Assembly (NCBI GenBank): GCA_016169945.1
Contig: JADLSH010000001.1
Span: forward strand, 115,821 to 179,820
DNA from: Trachythela sp. YZ-2020
Taxonomy: Eukaryota > Cnidaria > Anthozoa > Malacalcyonacea > Clavulariidae
Direction of reading: 5' to 3'
DNA length: 64,000 nucleotides
Part shown: piece after piece, positions 10,721-22,806 of the stretch
How positions within the stretch are numbered: the first letter of the stretch is position 1
How the letters are laid out: each line of letters starts with the position of its first letter
Notes under the pieces: model-generated
Database searches by the model: none
Told to the model about the DNA's origin: nothing
What the model saw: the letters and a program-made list of their open reading frames with translations, nothing else
Position numbers and translations under genes: made by a program

Positions 10721-13125
10721 ACGATTTTAAGTAGGAGTTAAAGACCGTCAAGCGAGGCTTTTTTATGCTGTATTTGTACAAAAGCTGAGATTCGAGATAA
10801 TTAACTGGTTTATACTGAATTGTTACATGATTGACAAGGATTTCTCAAAAGACTAATGAAAGACAATGTTCTCAGTTGGAATGACTTAACTTTTTGCACT
10901 CTTATTGTTTTACGCATCATTGCTAATGCATGATGAGATTAAAAACAATAGTCAAGTGTAGCCTGCGCTGGATCAGACAATAGAACAAGAAATTGCGCAC
11001 CGTTTTAAAGAGCATGTGATTTCAAAAGAATACACGATTTGTTATTCAAATGATTTCGTAATTCTTCAAGCATTAAGGCTGTCAAGTCATTTGTTTCTAG
11101 ACTTTCTCTAAAAAAATCCTCTTCGTTAAACGGCTAACTTTCAGTCGTGTTGTTTTTATGGAAGAAGTTTCCGCAGGCCTGAAGGAGATCGTGTAATGAT
11201 AACGGGAATATAGATATCGGCGGGATGACTTTGCACAGTAAGATGAATTAAACAAACAAAACTTGGCCAGAACACATATTAAAGCCACGAAAATGTTGCT
11301 TTGCAGTCGTGATTCAAGAACATTCGATTGTTCGTTGCAGTCTCGCAGTTTGTGATACAGGGCAGACGTTCGAATAAAGAGATAAGAAAAGTGCGTAAAG
11401 TAAGTAAATTTTACAGCTCATGCTGTACTACGACTACAGTAATTCATGCTTAAACTAATGTGCATGTTGATTATAAAGTGGCATAGTCCCTTGTCTCGTT
11501 TACGGTTTTCTTGCAGGCTAATGTTTAAAATTAAACCTTCCAAGAGCTAGAGCTTCGTTATATATTGTTGTATATACATTATTGAATCACAATACCAATG
11601 GAAAACATTAATCTTTTTTATAATCTGAATTTGGGCTGCCAGCAAAATGTACACAAAGCAATGGGTTTATTCGTTATGATTTCATCTCCCTTGTCTTATT
11701 GATCCGGAGATGTCTGTTGTATCCGGAGGGCTTTCTGTAGATAAAGCCCGTTGGATATGATCAATTATTCAATTCAATTCATCAGGCCCGTTCTTCCCTG
11801 CTTAATTTGGTCTTTATTGCTCAATATAGCTTTATGAATAACAGAGGAACCGCGATAATATATTGTGTAATAATATGGAAGTTAGCTGCTTTGAGTGACC
11901 GGTTCTACCTCTACGGACCGAGTTTGTCGAAAATATCACATGTCATATTGAAAACTGAGTCCAACAAGGCAAAATTATTGATTTCTTCTAATTTTTAAAG
12001 CATTACTTCACTGCGATCGAATTCCTAGACTTTTGTTTCTATTCTATAGTGATATAATAAAATATAGTTGCCTTTAGACTGATTAATTAAACCAAGCCAA
12101 ACTATAGTTCAAGCACAGAATCAACTATGTTAATTAATGCATGCTTGAAGTACTATTGTTTCGGATATCAAGAGCATTGCGCAAACAAATTATCCTTTTA
12201 GTTGCTTCTTATTACAAAATTAAAACTGCAGCTGGATGTCTGAGCATATATAATTCAAAATATCTGAACTCTGGACAACTGGACTAAACAAGTCATTCCA
12301 GTGAATATCGGCAAACTGTGTGACGGGAATGTAATCTGCAGTCGTTTGCAATTCAGGTCTGGTTTTTACGTCTGCCCTTGCTGGTGGAAAAATGCCTTAA
12401 AACAAATAAATATTTGCTCTGATAAACATCGGAACTTTGAAGTTGTCCACCAGCACGTCACATGAAAACAGTCAATTGGTTGACTTTCTAAAAGAATATG
12501 CATTTTGCTTGATTTTGCATCGCTTGCACCATGTTAAAATTAATCTTGACTTATATACTAGAGATAGATGATCTGACTAACTAACTAGAATAACCCATCT
12601 GCAATGTCAATTGCAATTGTTCTCTGCATGGCAGTGATGTAGAAGAGGGGGGAAGGGGGCTTGGAGGATGAGCCCCCTTCCTCAAGCTTTTTTTTTAGGG
12701 GGGGGCTGACTTCGTTTTCACAAGAATATCTTGCACCTACATAATTTTCATTCTCCAAGCATCACTTATGCCTACCATTCCAGGCATGAATATTGTATAA
12801 AAATGCGGTATATATATAGTGTATAATTGCATAATTTAGATCAAAGAAAATATGACATAAAAACTATATTATAGGAACTCGCGGTTAGAAGTTCCAGCTG
12901 TGCAGTTCAAAGTCCAAAATCCATTCCTGTCTTTTTCCTATTTAACATCCTAATTGCGAGATAACTGATCATGGGGCTATATGTATATTAGATCTTAATT
13001 AAAAAAGGAAAATATATGCAACTCCTTTTGATTGAGTTAGCTCTCAAATAAATCGATTATTCGCTTGCATGTTTACTTATCATTTTGAACAAGAAGGTGG
13101 TTAAGTATCATCCATAAAAATTAGA
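10721..13125 (+). other. Spacer S1 upstream of GPCR copy 2
   Basis: No gene is seen. It is paralogous to 33341-35558, 44190-45920 and 53810-55490, which precede the GPCR position in the other units. A G/C-rich insertion at about 12645-12710 is shared with 35400-35470. The last roughly 230 bp match the 5' flanks of the other GPCR copies and probably include the promoter. It provides the empty site for the insertions at 34311 and 34841. Confidence 0.7.
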
Positions 13126-14016
13126 ATGAATTCAACAACAAATTGTATAAACCCACATTCTGATAACAAAGCTTATGCTATTTGCAGTCAACTTTCGCTT
13201 TTTGTTAGGATTTTATGTAACTCGATATTGCTATATGGACTGGTAAAAGATCCTTTAAAATGCTTCAGAAATTGTTCATCGTATCTCATAATGAAAAACA
13301 CGTTCTCGGACCTTTTGTTATGTCTGTACAAATTCGCGAAGTACTATTGGCGTTCGTGTACTGAGGGTCTAATTGTATCTCGTTTGTTTACGGCTCCTAT
13401 TTATATTTCCTTTCTCAGTATTTTCCTCCTGGCACTGGATCGCTGTCTTATTGTTTGTTATCCTTTTAAATACCGAGTGTTTATGAATGGAAAGAAGGCT
13501 ATGCCAATGGCAGTTATAATTTTTCAATGGCTGTTCGCATTCTTGAACATAGCATTGAAAAACGATCTCGAAAAAGCTGTCACCGGTTTTCGACTTATAA
13601 GTGGAATTTTGATGATATTTTGTTCGTGTTTGTTGTATATTAAAACGATCCATCATTTGAAAAAGGAGGCGAAATATTTGGAGTCTCAAAGTGGAAACAC
13701 GTCAACAGCTAAGGAAACATCAACGCAAAGACGAAAGCGAACCCATTTCAGACAAAAGCATTTTCTTCACACAATAATGTACATCGCTTGTCTTTTTGCC
13801 TTGACACTCTCACCGCTCTTGATATTTGATTTGGTCAACACGAATCATGGCTACGACAACACTATCAAGAAACATTTACACATGTGTTTCTATTTTTTGT
13901 TTTATTCTAACTTTGTCATAAATTCGTTTGTTTACTACTGTCGTCTGACAAACTATAGAAAAACATTTAAATTTTTGTTTTGTTGTCAACGTCCATCTGC
14001 AAGTAATGTCAATTAG
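13126..14016 (+). CDS. Class A (rhodopsin-like) orphan GPCR, copy 2
   Basis: Intact single-exon 296-residue paralogue of the receptor at 249. The same signature residues are present (N32, D62, DRC at 105-107, W135, SP in helix 6, NSFVY in helix 7). Eleven residues differ. The most notable is G28 to R within helix 1, an unusual charge in a membrane span. H112 to Y lies just after the DRC motif. It is followed after 234 bp by a long hairpin and after 1.65 kb by TRIM gene A on the same strand. There is no sign of an intron. Ligand and coupling are unknown. Confidence 0.9.
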   Translation: MNSTTNCINPHSDNKAYAICSQLSLFVRILCNSILLYGLVKDPLKCFRNCSSYLIMKNTFSDLLLCLYKFAKYYWRSCTEGLIVSRLFTAPIYISFLSIFLLALDRCLIVCYPFKYRVFMNGKKAMPMAVIIFQWLFAFLNIALKNDLEKAVTGFRLISGILMIFCSCLLYIKTIHHLKKEAKYLESQSGNTSTAKETSTQRRKRTHFRQKHFLHTIMYIACLFALTLSPLLIFDLVNTNHGYDNTIKKHLHMCFYFLFYSNFVINSFVYYCRLTNYRKTFKFLFCCQRPSASNVN

Positions 14017-14249
14017 TTCTAAAAGTTTTGGTTTGTTTAACATAGTTTTGTAACGTAGACAAATTCCGCTATCGATACCCTATAACAACCTATTAACATG
14101 CCTATAGTTATCTATTGATCAGGCATAGACAATTGACTGTCTATGATCTAAATAACAAAAGCATAGATTAGAACAAAGGTTAAAACAATTAATAGAGTTA
14201 TGTCTTGATAAACTTTGGCTTTGTTTTATTATTGGCAGAGACTTTTCAA

Positions 14250-14387
14250 CCCGGAAAATGTAAGGCATGCGGGTAATCATGGTGAATGCAGCTCGCGGCG
14301 GATCAAGGGAAGACGAGGATACTTCCAGTCTTCCCTTGATGCCCCGCGTGAATTTATAAATTACCCGCATGCCTTACAACATTCGGG
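14250..14387. repeat. Long imperfect hairpin after GPCR 2
   Basis: The outer arms are CCCGGAAAATGTAAGGCATG and the complement of CATGCCTTACAACATTCGGG, continuing through GCGGGTAAT. The inner arms are ATCAAGGGAAGAC and GTCTTCCCTTGAT. The same structure recurs at 36350-36490 and 47928-48064 in the same place relative to the GPCR 3' end, with half copies at 1310 and 31800. It is either an old MITE duplicated with the unit or a structured 3' UTR. Confidence 0.8.
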
Positions 14388-15667
14388 TATGTAGCCCCAG
14401 TGTTACACTGAAACGCCTCTGCGGAGGAGGGTACCGATATTTTGGCTTTAAATTAATTTAACTTGAAAAAACTTTGATGGCCCTCATTAATTATTTATTG
14501 ATTATTTATTGTAACTTTCAGTGTTACAGTACAGAATATTACAGATTCATAGATTACGTTCTAGTTTTAACATTGTAGTCGGCCCATAAAAATGTCGTCA
14601 GCATCAAGTTGAGCTTGTAACATATAGCCATATATCACGTTCATTCACGTGACAATCACGACCATATCAATGTGGCCGATGTAATAGAGTTTTATTATAT
14701 ATCCCTACATTCAAGAAAGACTGGTACCAGTGTGGGTAGAGTATAACGAAGATACGGCGGTTGACTGATGTGTAAAATTATACCTGACAAATACAATGAA
14801 AGCTTCGACGTTTCGAGCGAAGGCCCTTCGTCTGGAAGTTAGTCCGAACTAACGTTCGGACTAACGTTCGTTCCTTCGTAACTTCCAGACGAAGGGCCTT
14901 CGCTCGAAACGTCGAAGTTCTCATTGTATTTTTCAGGTAGTTTTGCACAACAGTCAACCGACTGATTAACATACGGCACACAAAACACAACAAAGATCCA
15001 GACTTCAATTTCAAATCGTCCAGCATGACTTCGACAGTTGCGACCGATTGTAAACCGTGCTCAATTAACACGCTTTCTGTATAAATCACAGTTAAACCAT
15101 TACCCGACTTATTGGTCGACCATCAGATACAGCAACTAGCAATATGAAACCTTAAATAAACCTTTTAAATTAAGACTCCTAATTTATGGTGCGCTTTGCC
15201 GAAATGGCTTAATTGTTCCATATATTATATGTTTATGCTTCTGGAATTTTTTCGTCAAGCTTCGTTAATCCATGATTGTTGGCTGAAAGTATGTTGTTTA
15301 ATTTTTGACAAATACAATTTTGTTGTTTTATAGAAACCTCTTGTTTTGTTAACCGCATCAATGTACAGAAGAATTTATACTCTAATTGCAAATGTTTTTA
15401 AGGCAATGTACTTTAAAGATTTCAAATACGAGACTTTAATTGCATATCAAATTGACAAGATTGAAACACTTGTCTTTGTCCTTACTTGCAGGAGATCTTT
15501 TGAAATGTTAATTTAGAAGGAATTCTGAGTCGATACTGAGAAAAACATTTCTTTGTATTTAACAATACAATTCCGAACGAGCTTTCATTTTGAATACAGA
15601 CTTCAGTAGTGCTGGCGAGTCAATACATCACAAGCCACTATCAATCTGGCAGGCAATATAACCAGCT
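14388..15667 (+). other. Spacer and 5' flank of TRIM gene A
   Basis: Paralogous to 37500-38439 and to about 48470-49370. No conserved ORF is seen: the 81-residue frame at 48990-49235 in unit 4 is broken here. The last roughly 70 bp (from about 15600) are conserved in all four units and are probably the 5' UTR. The insertion at 14731-14959 is listed separately. Confidence 0.6.
14731..14959. mobile_element. Inverted-repeat element of the CGAAACGT family
   Basis: Unit 3 (37735-37745) has the uninterrupted site. Here 229 bp are inserted with GACT on both sides. The body is a large hairpin: a GGTTGACTG...ACCTGA arm, then CTTCGACGTTTCGAGCGAAG and GGCCCTTCGTCTGGAAGTTA, then their complements. Related sequences lie at 17600-17715, 34841-34963, 43305-43345 and 52835-52880. 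Confidence 0.75.
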
Positions 15668-17018
15668 ATGGCTACAGCGCCAGATCCTGCTCCCACTCAA
15701 CGAATGGAAAAACTTCTGAAATGCTGTAGTTGTAAAGGGACTTTGAAAGAACCAAGAACTCTCCCTTGTTTTCATCTCTACTGTAAAGATTGCCTTACGA
15801 AGTATGTTGAAAGTCAACGTGAGGAAACCGAAGAGAAACGTAAGGACAAGCATCTGTTTAACTGTCCAATGTGCAGAACCCAGTTTGAAGTGAGAGAATT
15901 AGACGAAAGCTTGGGACGACTTCGATGCAATTATTTTATCAACAATATACTCGACATTTTGAAAATACAACAACAAGCACAGAAACTACCTTGTGAATCT
16001 TGCAAAGCGCAACTACCTGCCACATGCAGATGTATCAAATGTGAACGTTATCTCTGCAAGAACTGCTTGACAGCACACAACAACTGGCCTGATTTCAAAG
16101 ACCATGTTGTGTTGACGTTGGAGGAATTGGCAAAACCTGTGAATCAAGCTAAAGCGAAAGGAAAATCACGCTGCCAGAAATATGGTCATGAGAAGAAACC
16201 CTGTGCATTTTATTGCAATACATGTCAGGAAGTGGCTTGCATTCATTGCCTTGTCTTAAATCATCCAAAACCTGACCATGTCTGTCAACCTATTGATTTA
16301 GTGGCAGAGCAGCACAAGGAAGCGTTGAAGACAACTTCCGCCATCTTGCAGGAGAAATCTAACGAAGGTAAGACTGGCTTACAGAAAATAGAATATGCTA
16401 CTGGCAATCTACAAGCTAACACCAAAAAGGCTAAAGATGTCATCCTGCAACAAGAAAAAAAAATCTTGCAAATATTAACCCAGAAACTAAAACACAACAC
16501 GGCAGTCTTGCTTGGCCAAGTTGACGAAAAGCAGAACGAGGTCAACCAAAAACTTGTGAAACAACATGACGACATGAAAGCCTACGTGGAAAGGGCGAAT
16601 GGCTCACTGGAGTTTGCAAAGAATATCATCGAAAAAGGAAGCAATGAAGAAATCCTTTCGCTTGGAAAAGAAATCGAAGTGAACGCATGTGATATCGAGA
16701 GGGAACAGCCAATAACGATGCTGCCAGTTCATTATGGTGAGATTGAATACCAAGCGAAGGGTACGATGATAAAATTGCTTCACACTTTAAATCTGGATGG
16801 TCTGGGAAAAATTGGTAAGTTGACTTTTTCAGTATCGGCAAAGAAACCATAATAAATGCATTTCTAATTGCGACTTCAATAATCCTTGCAATTGCCAAGT
16901 AGGCGCACGGGACGAAATTTTTAGGAGTGCAGAGAACATTTTCCCCAACCGACACTGAAAATGCTCGAATTTTTATTCAACTGTTCCTCCCCCCCACACA
17001 CACACCCCTCCCCCCTCT

Positions 17019-17064
<46 letters not shown>

Positions 17065-20000
17065 CCCGTAATTACATATACGTGTTTGATTCATGTCATA
17101 GGTCGTTAGAGTTTTCAAATGAATGTAAATGTAAATAATTTCGTCGTGTTAATTAACAAAAAACGATATATTTTGCCAGACTTGGGATGAAAATTTGCCC
17201 AACTTGTCGACCTTTCAAACCTATAGCCTTCGCCCGCGTTGTAGGCCATAAACCTGTTCGCCGAAAGCTAGTCATTAAAGATAATTCTCAATTTTATAAT
17301 TGTAAATGTTTCGAAAACCTAGTAGTGTATGATGTGTAAAACTTGTATGATTTGCGATTAATTGATAAATAATAAGGAATCTTAACTTTATTAGCAGAAC
17401 ATTGATTTTAAAGGTAACTTTTTGTATCTGGCATATTCAATTGTATTTGGTAAATTGCATTTGGTCAATTGTATTTGGTAAACGTGTTCTCATGCACAAA
17501 AAAGGTTTTTGAATTTTACAAAAGCCTTTGATCCCAACCATATTTTCATGTAGCGTCCTAAATAATGAATTACTTAAACTTGCGACCGGAAAAAGATATA
17601 ACAATTAGAACTTTGACGTTTCGAGCGAAGGTCCTACGTCTGGATGTTAGTCACACATCTTCCAGACGAAGGGCATTCGCTCGAAACGTCGAAGTTCTTG
17701 TTATAGTTTACAGGTAGTTTAATAAAATGTTATCGTTCTTTCTACATTATCTCTGAATTTTCTTTGCAGATATCGATTGTGCTCCATTTAGAAAACCAGG
17801 TAAAACCTGTTTACGTACAATGAAGTAATTTTGTTAATATACACCTAATTATACATTAACAATCTAAAATATTTATCACCAACTATGACCTACCTGAGTA
17901 TACTGAATTTTTCAGAATTGATTTAATCAACTCATTATTTCTTTGTCATATATTTTTAAATTTAGATTCGTTTACAATACTGTTGAAAAAAAATGTATGA
18001 TAAAAAAAGAAAAAAAACGATATTTTTGAATAGTTGGTTTTTTGTTTTCAGTTGATCCTGTTGTTGTACAATCATTGGTGAAAACATCGCGCATATTGAA
18101 TGGGAACGTTGACTTTGCACAACAACTTGCGCATTGGATGGAATATGAGATGTTTGGTTGCCAACTTTGCTATCGAGCTTCACGTGATGGTTGGGAAGCA
18201 GAAGATTTTCATAGAAAGTGTGACGATGTACGACCTACATTGACCTTGGTCAAATGTGGAACCAATGTCTTTGGTGGTTATACTGATCAGAAATGGAAGC
18301 CATCAGGTATTCTTTACATTTCCTATTTTTACAATGAAAAATTAGTACTTAAGTAGAAAAAGCCAGATGAAACTGTCATCCTTCAAAACATACCTGTCGT
18401 ACCAATGGGGAGCCACAAATGTAAAGAAATACAATTACCTTTATATTGGTAATAATATGATTGGGTAGAAAACTTAAAATAGACATGACAAGCTTAATAG
18501 CTATAATGGATACATGCGAGTGTTTATCCTTTTTATGGTAGTTTTATGAAAAAATTCCGGTTTATTGATGCTAGTATTTTTACTATTTATTTTCACTTAT
18601 ACTATAAATTACATTTTCTCATTACTTTTTACTTTTTTTGTTACAAGCAGGAAGCCACACTAAATGTCATCGGAGTGTGTTTACTTTTACGTTGAAAGTG
18701 GTTGCCTTCCGTAATTTTTATATTTATGCACCGAAATTAGGGGGCTTTCATAACGACATTCCAATGGATGGGATTCCATTTAAAGGCAGTTTTCGATATT
18801 ATGGATTTATTGTAATTGGTTCACTACCTAATTAACAAGTGCAAATTTCTTCTTTTCTTAATTGTCATAACTCAAAGTGACATGCTAATGAGAAACATGT
18901 TATTACTATTATATGCACTTGTTAAAACGCCTGTATATAAAGGCGAGTTTCAAAATAGAGATGGATTTATTAGGACGAGTGGTTACACAAAGGCTTAAAT
19001 TCGTAAATGATGCGTTTTATTTAGAATATTTACCGATTTCGAATGTTTATGTGTTGTAGTAAAACTACGTGTTTGCGCCAACATGCTGTTTTTCAACCAT
19101 TTACAGGTCAAAACTCGACTGGCTCAACAACAATATTAACTACTTATTAACCGAAAGTGAGGTCTAAACAGTAAAATATTAAACCGAGGTCTTGCCGTAT
19201 TGACCGACCGATAGCGAGGTCAATACAGCAAGACCGAGGTTTAATATTTTACCGTAAAGACCGAACGTTTGAGGTTAATAAGTAGTTTATTATATGGCAC
19301 AACCATAAGTAGTAAAATAAGTAGTTTATTATATGGTTTGTTTTTGTTGTAGGGAATTAAAAATTTCGTAATGCCCCGCGGGGCATTACGTGATTTTGCG
19401 GACCGCTGATTAGTCAATCATATCGCGTAAACTACAGGAACTAGCGCTTGCCATATAATAAATTGTGTTACACAGGTGACAACCGGGCGTGTAGTACTGA
19501 TTCGTATGTAATCTAAACATATGTGGTTGTTGCCTGCCTGTAACACAACAAAAACATGTTGTTGTGGTTTCTTTTTGAAAGGTCGTGTTTTGATGTATTT
19601 GCGCTATGTTTCTTATTAGCATATCATTTTAAATTATACGAAAGAAGATTACCCGAGCTTTACAAATGTTAATTAGATAGTCAGCCAATTAAAATAAAAC
19701 ACTGATATAAAATACAGCATTCGTCAAAAATCCCATCCTTCGAAACGCTTTAGAAATAGCCTTCAAAATTTAGCACATAAATAAAAAATTACGGTTGGCA
19801 ACCACTCTCACCCTCAAAGTAAACGCTATCCTAAGACATTTTGCGAAATTTCATGCTTGTAACAAAAAATTTGGCCGGCCGTCTATGTACTGTAGGACTT
19901 TTTTTGTTTGTTAGAAATCCAATATAAATGCAAAAAATAATAAATACAGGAAAGTCAATTTCAAATAGAAAATATTCACCCGTGGCCATGGCAGCGTTCA

Positions 20001-20576
20001 ACGAATGTATCTTTTGACTTTTAGCCATGATTATTTATACTTCTGCACAGATCAGCCGATATTATATTTTTGGTGATGATTCTATTTTCCGTGGCCTATT
20101 TTCGATTAATTTTCCCACAAATTATTTTTGATGGATTAATCATATTCTTTATTTTAATTTTTACACTTATATACTCCCCGATAATGTTTAATATATTTCG
20201 CTGTTTTGTTATGTGCATTCGAGTACCTAAAATATTTCTCACTATACTTTCAGATCACTTAATACGTGAGTTTAAACGTTCCAATGTGTCATTTCTATTT
20301 TCACTTCGAAATAACAACAACTTGCCTTCGTTCAAGTGTCCAATATATTTTTACCGAAAAGACAAAGCAATCTTCTGTGATCCTGACTATGGAGCAACCT
20401 TTGGTTTTGGTCATGATCTGCTCATTACTGAAAATTCCAACACGACATACAGCAACCTTGGTTATACATACCAACCTCCTCCAGGATATAAATATGGCAC
20501 TCCACAAACCAAAGCTCTGCTGGCGGGCAGTGAGTACTTCCATCCAACAGAGCTGGAAGTATTTGCTGTATGTTGA
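15668..20576 (+). CDS. TRIM-like RING/B-box/coiled-coil protein with C-terminal TLDc (gene A)
   Basis: Four-exon model: 15668-16814, 17770-17799, 18052-18306, 20254-20576 (584 residues). All junctions are GT-AG and phase 1, supported by three paralogues. The RING ligands are C19, C22, C34, H36, C39, C42, C66 and C69. B-box 1 spans C109-H146 and B-box 2 spans C169-H204. A coiled coil follows at about 215-330. Exons 3-4 give a TLDc domain (CYRASRDGW, FHRKCDD, TLTLVK, NVFGGYTD, ATFGFGHDL, NLGYTYQPPPGY, LLAGS, ELEVF). It is expected to be a RING E3 ubiquitin ligase; TLDc proteins such as OXR1 and NCOA7 bind the V-ATPase, so a similar target is possible but inferred. The C-terminus reads FAVC where the others have FRR or FRC. 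Introns 1 and 3 carry inverted repeats. AATAAA is found at about 20683. Confidence 0.85.
17021..17063. repeat. (AC)n microsatellite
   Basis: Dinucleotide run of about 21 AC units in intron 1 of TRIM gene A, preceded by a C-rich tract. The antisense poly-Cys/Val frame is an artefact. Confidence 0.95.
17580..17715. repeat. Inverted repeat of the CGAAACGT family in intron 1 of TRIM A
   Basis: ACTTTGACGTTTCGAGCGAA and the complementary ATTCGCTCGAAACGTCGAAG flank a TCTGGATG/CTTCCAGA core. Same family as 14731-14959. Confidence 0.75.
19138..19462. repeat. Inverted repeats and perfect palindrome in intron 3 of TRIM A
   Basis: About 19138-19300 is an inverted repeat with ACTACTTATTAACC and GGTTAATAAGTAGT ends and GACCGAGGTTTAATATTTTAC inner arms. 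A second pair, AGTTTATTATATGG at about 19322 and GCCATATAATAAAT at about 19451, surrounds a perfect 24-bp palindrome at 19367-19390 centred on CCCCGCGGGG. They are probably two MITEs. Confidence 0.7.
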
Positions 20577-20857
20577 CCTTGAACAAAGATAAATTTATAC
20601 AACCTCGTTCCTAGGCACATGTAAAGGAAGAGTGCAGAGTAGAGAGACTGGGAACGAGTAGCTTAGAATTAGAATAGATTAATAAATATATATCAATGGT
20701 AATAGTTATGTATGCGTGTCAATAATAATATAATCACAGAATATAACCATATGGAACGTTCATAAATAACAGGATATAGGAACTTTAAAGCCAAAGAGGA
20801 ACTTTTTATGTAGTAAACAAGATGGAATTTACGAACGCTTGGGAAGTCGTGGGGGTT

Positions 20858-21495
20858 AACCAGTGAACTCAATTTGGTTACCTGGAACGATAACTGGCGG
20901 TGAAAAGTGAAGCCAAAATAACAGTGCCTACGCCATCAAACGTGATTGACTTCCCAACGGCCAAAGTTCAAAATAAGTTCATGAAAATAGAAAAAAAACT
21001 TGAAAAGCTGTTAAAACCTGCACGATAGCTTATTTTTATCCCATACTTTTATGGCTTTCATAAACTTTTTGCACAAACTAGCTTATACGCCTTATACGAC
21101 TCACAAAAAACAAAATATTTTCGCTGTTTGAACAAAAACACTGAGAAAACTAACTTACTTCAGTCACTGAGTGACAAAGATATGTTTTCCTCCTAGTTTT
21201 CCTTCTGTAATCTTTTTAGCCAGTTACAAAGTAGAAACTACTTCGATTTGCAAAAAAACTGTTGTTTTTTTTCAAAAAAATAACACAAAAATAGAGTTTA
21301 CGTACGGACCGCGCAGTAAATAAGTTGTGGGGGACTGAAACTGACGTACGGACCGCGTGAAATTGACTTTTGAGGGACTGAAACTGACGTACGGACCGCG
21401 TAAAAAGACTGGGATTTAGGCTTCACTTTTTTCCGCCTGAATGATTGAATGTTATCGTTCCAGATATTAGAAATTTATGGAGTTCACTGGGGTTT
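20858..21495. mobile_element. MULE-like MITE with 9-bp target duplication
   Basis: GTGGGGGTT occurs at 20849-20857 and 21496-21504. The ends are AACCAGTGAACTC on the left and the complement of GAGTTCACTGGGGTTT on the right, with extended pairing through GGAACGATAAC and AAGTGAAGCC. A 9-bp duplication fits MULE/Mutator elements. The interior has three CGTACGGACCGCG repeats and no ORF. Confidence 0.75.
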
Positions 21496-21504
21496 GTGGG
21501 GGTT

Positions 21505-22540
21505 GATTTGTGGTCAACCAGGCGAGGAATGTGCCAGAAAAGATAAGGTGTGAGGAAGTTTTTGCATAATGTGCGTCACGCGTTGACCTTCCTCTGGGAA
21601 AATGTTCCCATAGCATGAATGTTAAGACAGTATAAATAAGAGCGAGAATTCAAAGTTAGTGAGGTTCGAGGGTCAGATTGAATAAGATTGTGACAGAATG
21701 TATAAGATTGTACAAGAATGAAAGAGAATTAGATTGAGAGCGTTTGTATACCGAAAGTACCGATAGCAGTGATCAGTCATATGTCACGATTGTTATTTGT
21801 TGATGAATAAATAAAACTTTGAGAAAACCGAAAGCATACAGTCCCAATTGAGAACCAGCGAAGGAATAAATCTCACGAAGAGAATTTATAGCATGTGATC
21901 CAAATCGAGCCGGATAGAGTATGACTGATCCATTCAAAAAACGTAGAAAGACGAGAAGTGGCCACCGAGCGTTTGTGGCAAAAATTCTAACCGAGGCGAA
22001 ACAGATCGTGGTAGATTTTCAACCAGAACAAGAAACGAAGGTTGTGCACGTGCAGTTAAGATCGGCGCTCAACGAACAACTGCTGTTACTAGACCCTTAG
22101 ACAAGGAGATTCTACAATTAATGGAAGACGATGACACCGCGGACGAGGGGGCAATGGCGACAGAAGTCGAGAAACGTTTTATGTTGAAAAGCTATATGAA
22201 GGCCACCGTTGCTGTCCTGGAAGAAGTACGTATGTAAAAAGACGACGGCAACGGCGAACACGAATATACGCGATAACCTGTTGTTGAAATCGAGCAACCT
22301 ACCACCCCGATAGAGTCGATAGTTCATTCCCCAACCCCGAGTCTACAGCCAGTACAGGCTCATACAGTTCGAGCGAAACTTCCCAAGCTCGAGGTGAAGA
22401 GGTTTCACGGCAAACTCGAAGACTGGCAAGAGTTCTGGGACAGCTTCGAAAGTGCGATCCACCGCAATGAAAGCCTATCGAATGTCGACAAGTTTAATTA
22501 CTTGAGAGCCCTGTTGACGGGACGCAGAAATTTTTTTTGG
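21505..22540 (+). mobile_element. BEL/Pao LTR retrotransposon, 5' remnant (LTR end and gag)
   Basis: A TATAAATAAG box at 21631 and AATAAATAAA near 21804 suggest the promoter and polyadenylation parts of a 5' LTR whose left part probably lies before the MITE at 20858. From the ATG at 21921 the frame begins with a KKRRKTRSGHR-type basic segment, then breaks near 22098 and continues in another frame (LDKEILQLMEDDD). 22385-22540 matches the DUF1759 region of BEL gag (KLEVKRFHGKLEDWQEFWDS and FNYLRALLTG). It is lost after about 22540. No protease, RT or 3' LTR is present in the window, so it is a dead fragment. Confidence 0.75.
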
Positions 22541-22806
22541 GATCACTTTCGTTGGGTGCTTTGTAACCGCGTCTTCCATTCAAAGTACATGTTTGGATTT
22601 ATTGGGTCATTTTGGGTTATTCAAGTACTGATACTAATAAGTCCTTAAAAGTCCATTATACGATTAATTAGCATTTAGCGGGAAATATGGAAATTTTCCC
22701 GCACTAAATAATAATAAAGTGTGTTATCACTATATCTTCAACCTGAGAAATTGTGCGTATTATTCATTCGAATTCGGCAATTTACCAGCTTCAATCAGAG
22801 TTCATC

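Noticed and set aside
16285..16575. Antisense ORFs in TRIM exon 1 (and the same at 49985, 57732)
   Set aside because: Ser/Phe/Cys-rich mirror frames of a Lys/Gln-rich coiled coil; they track the sense frame and have no independent support.
18638..18835. Extra TLDc exon in gene A intron 3
   Set aside because: The open stretch has an AG before it but no TLDc similarity and no counterpart in genes B to D.
22394..22648. Independent 84-residue gene
   Set aside because: The N-terminal part matches BEL/Pao gag (DUF1759-type) and the rest is read-through after the break near 22540.
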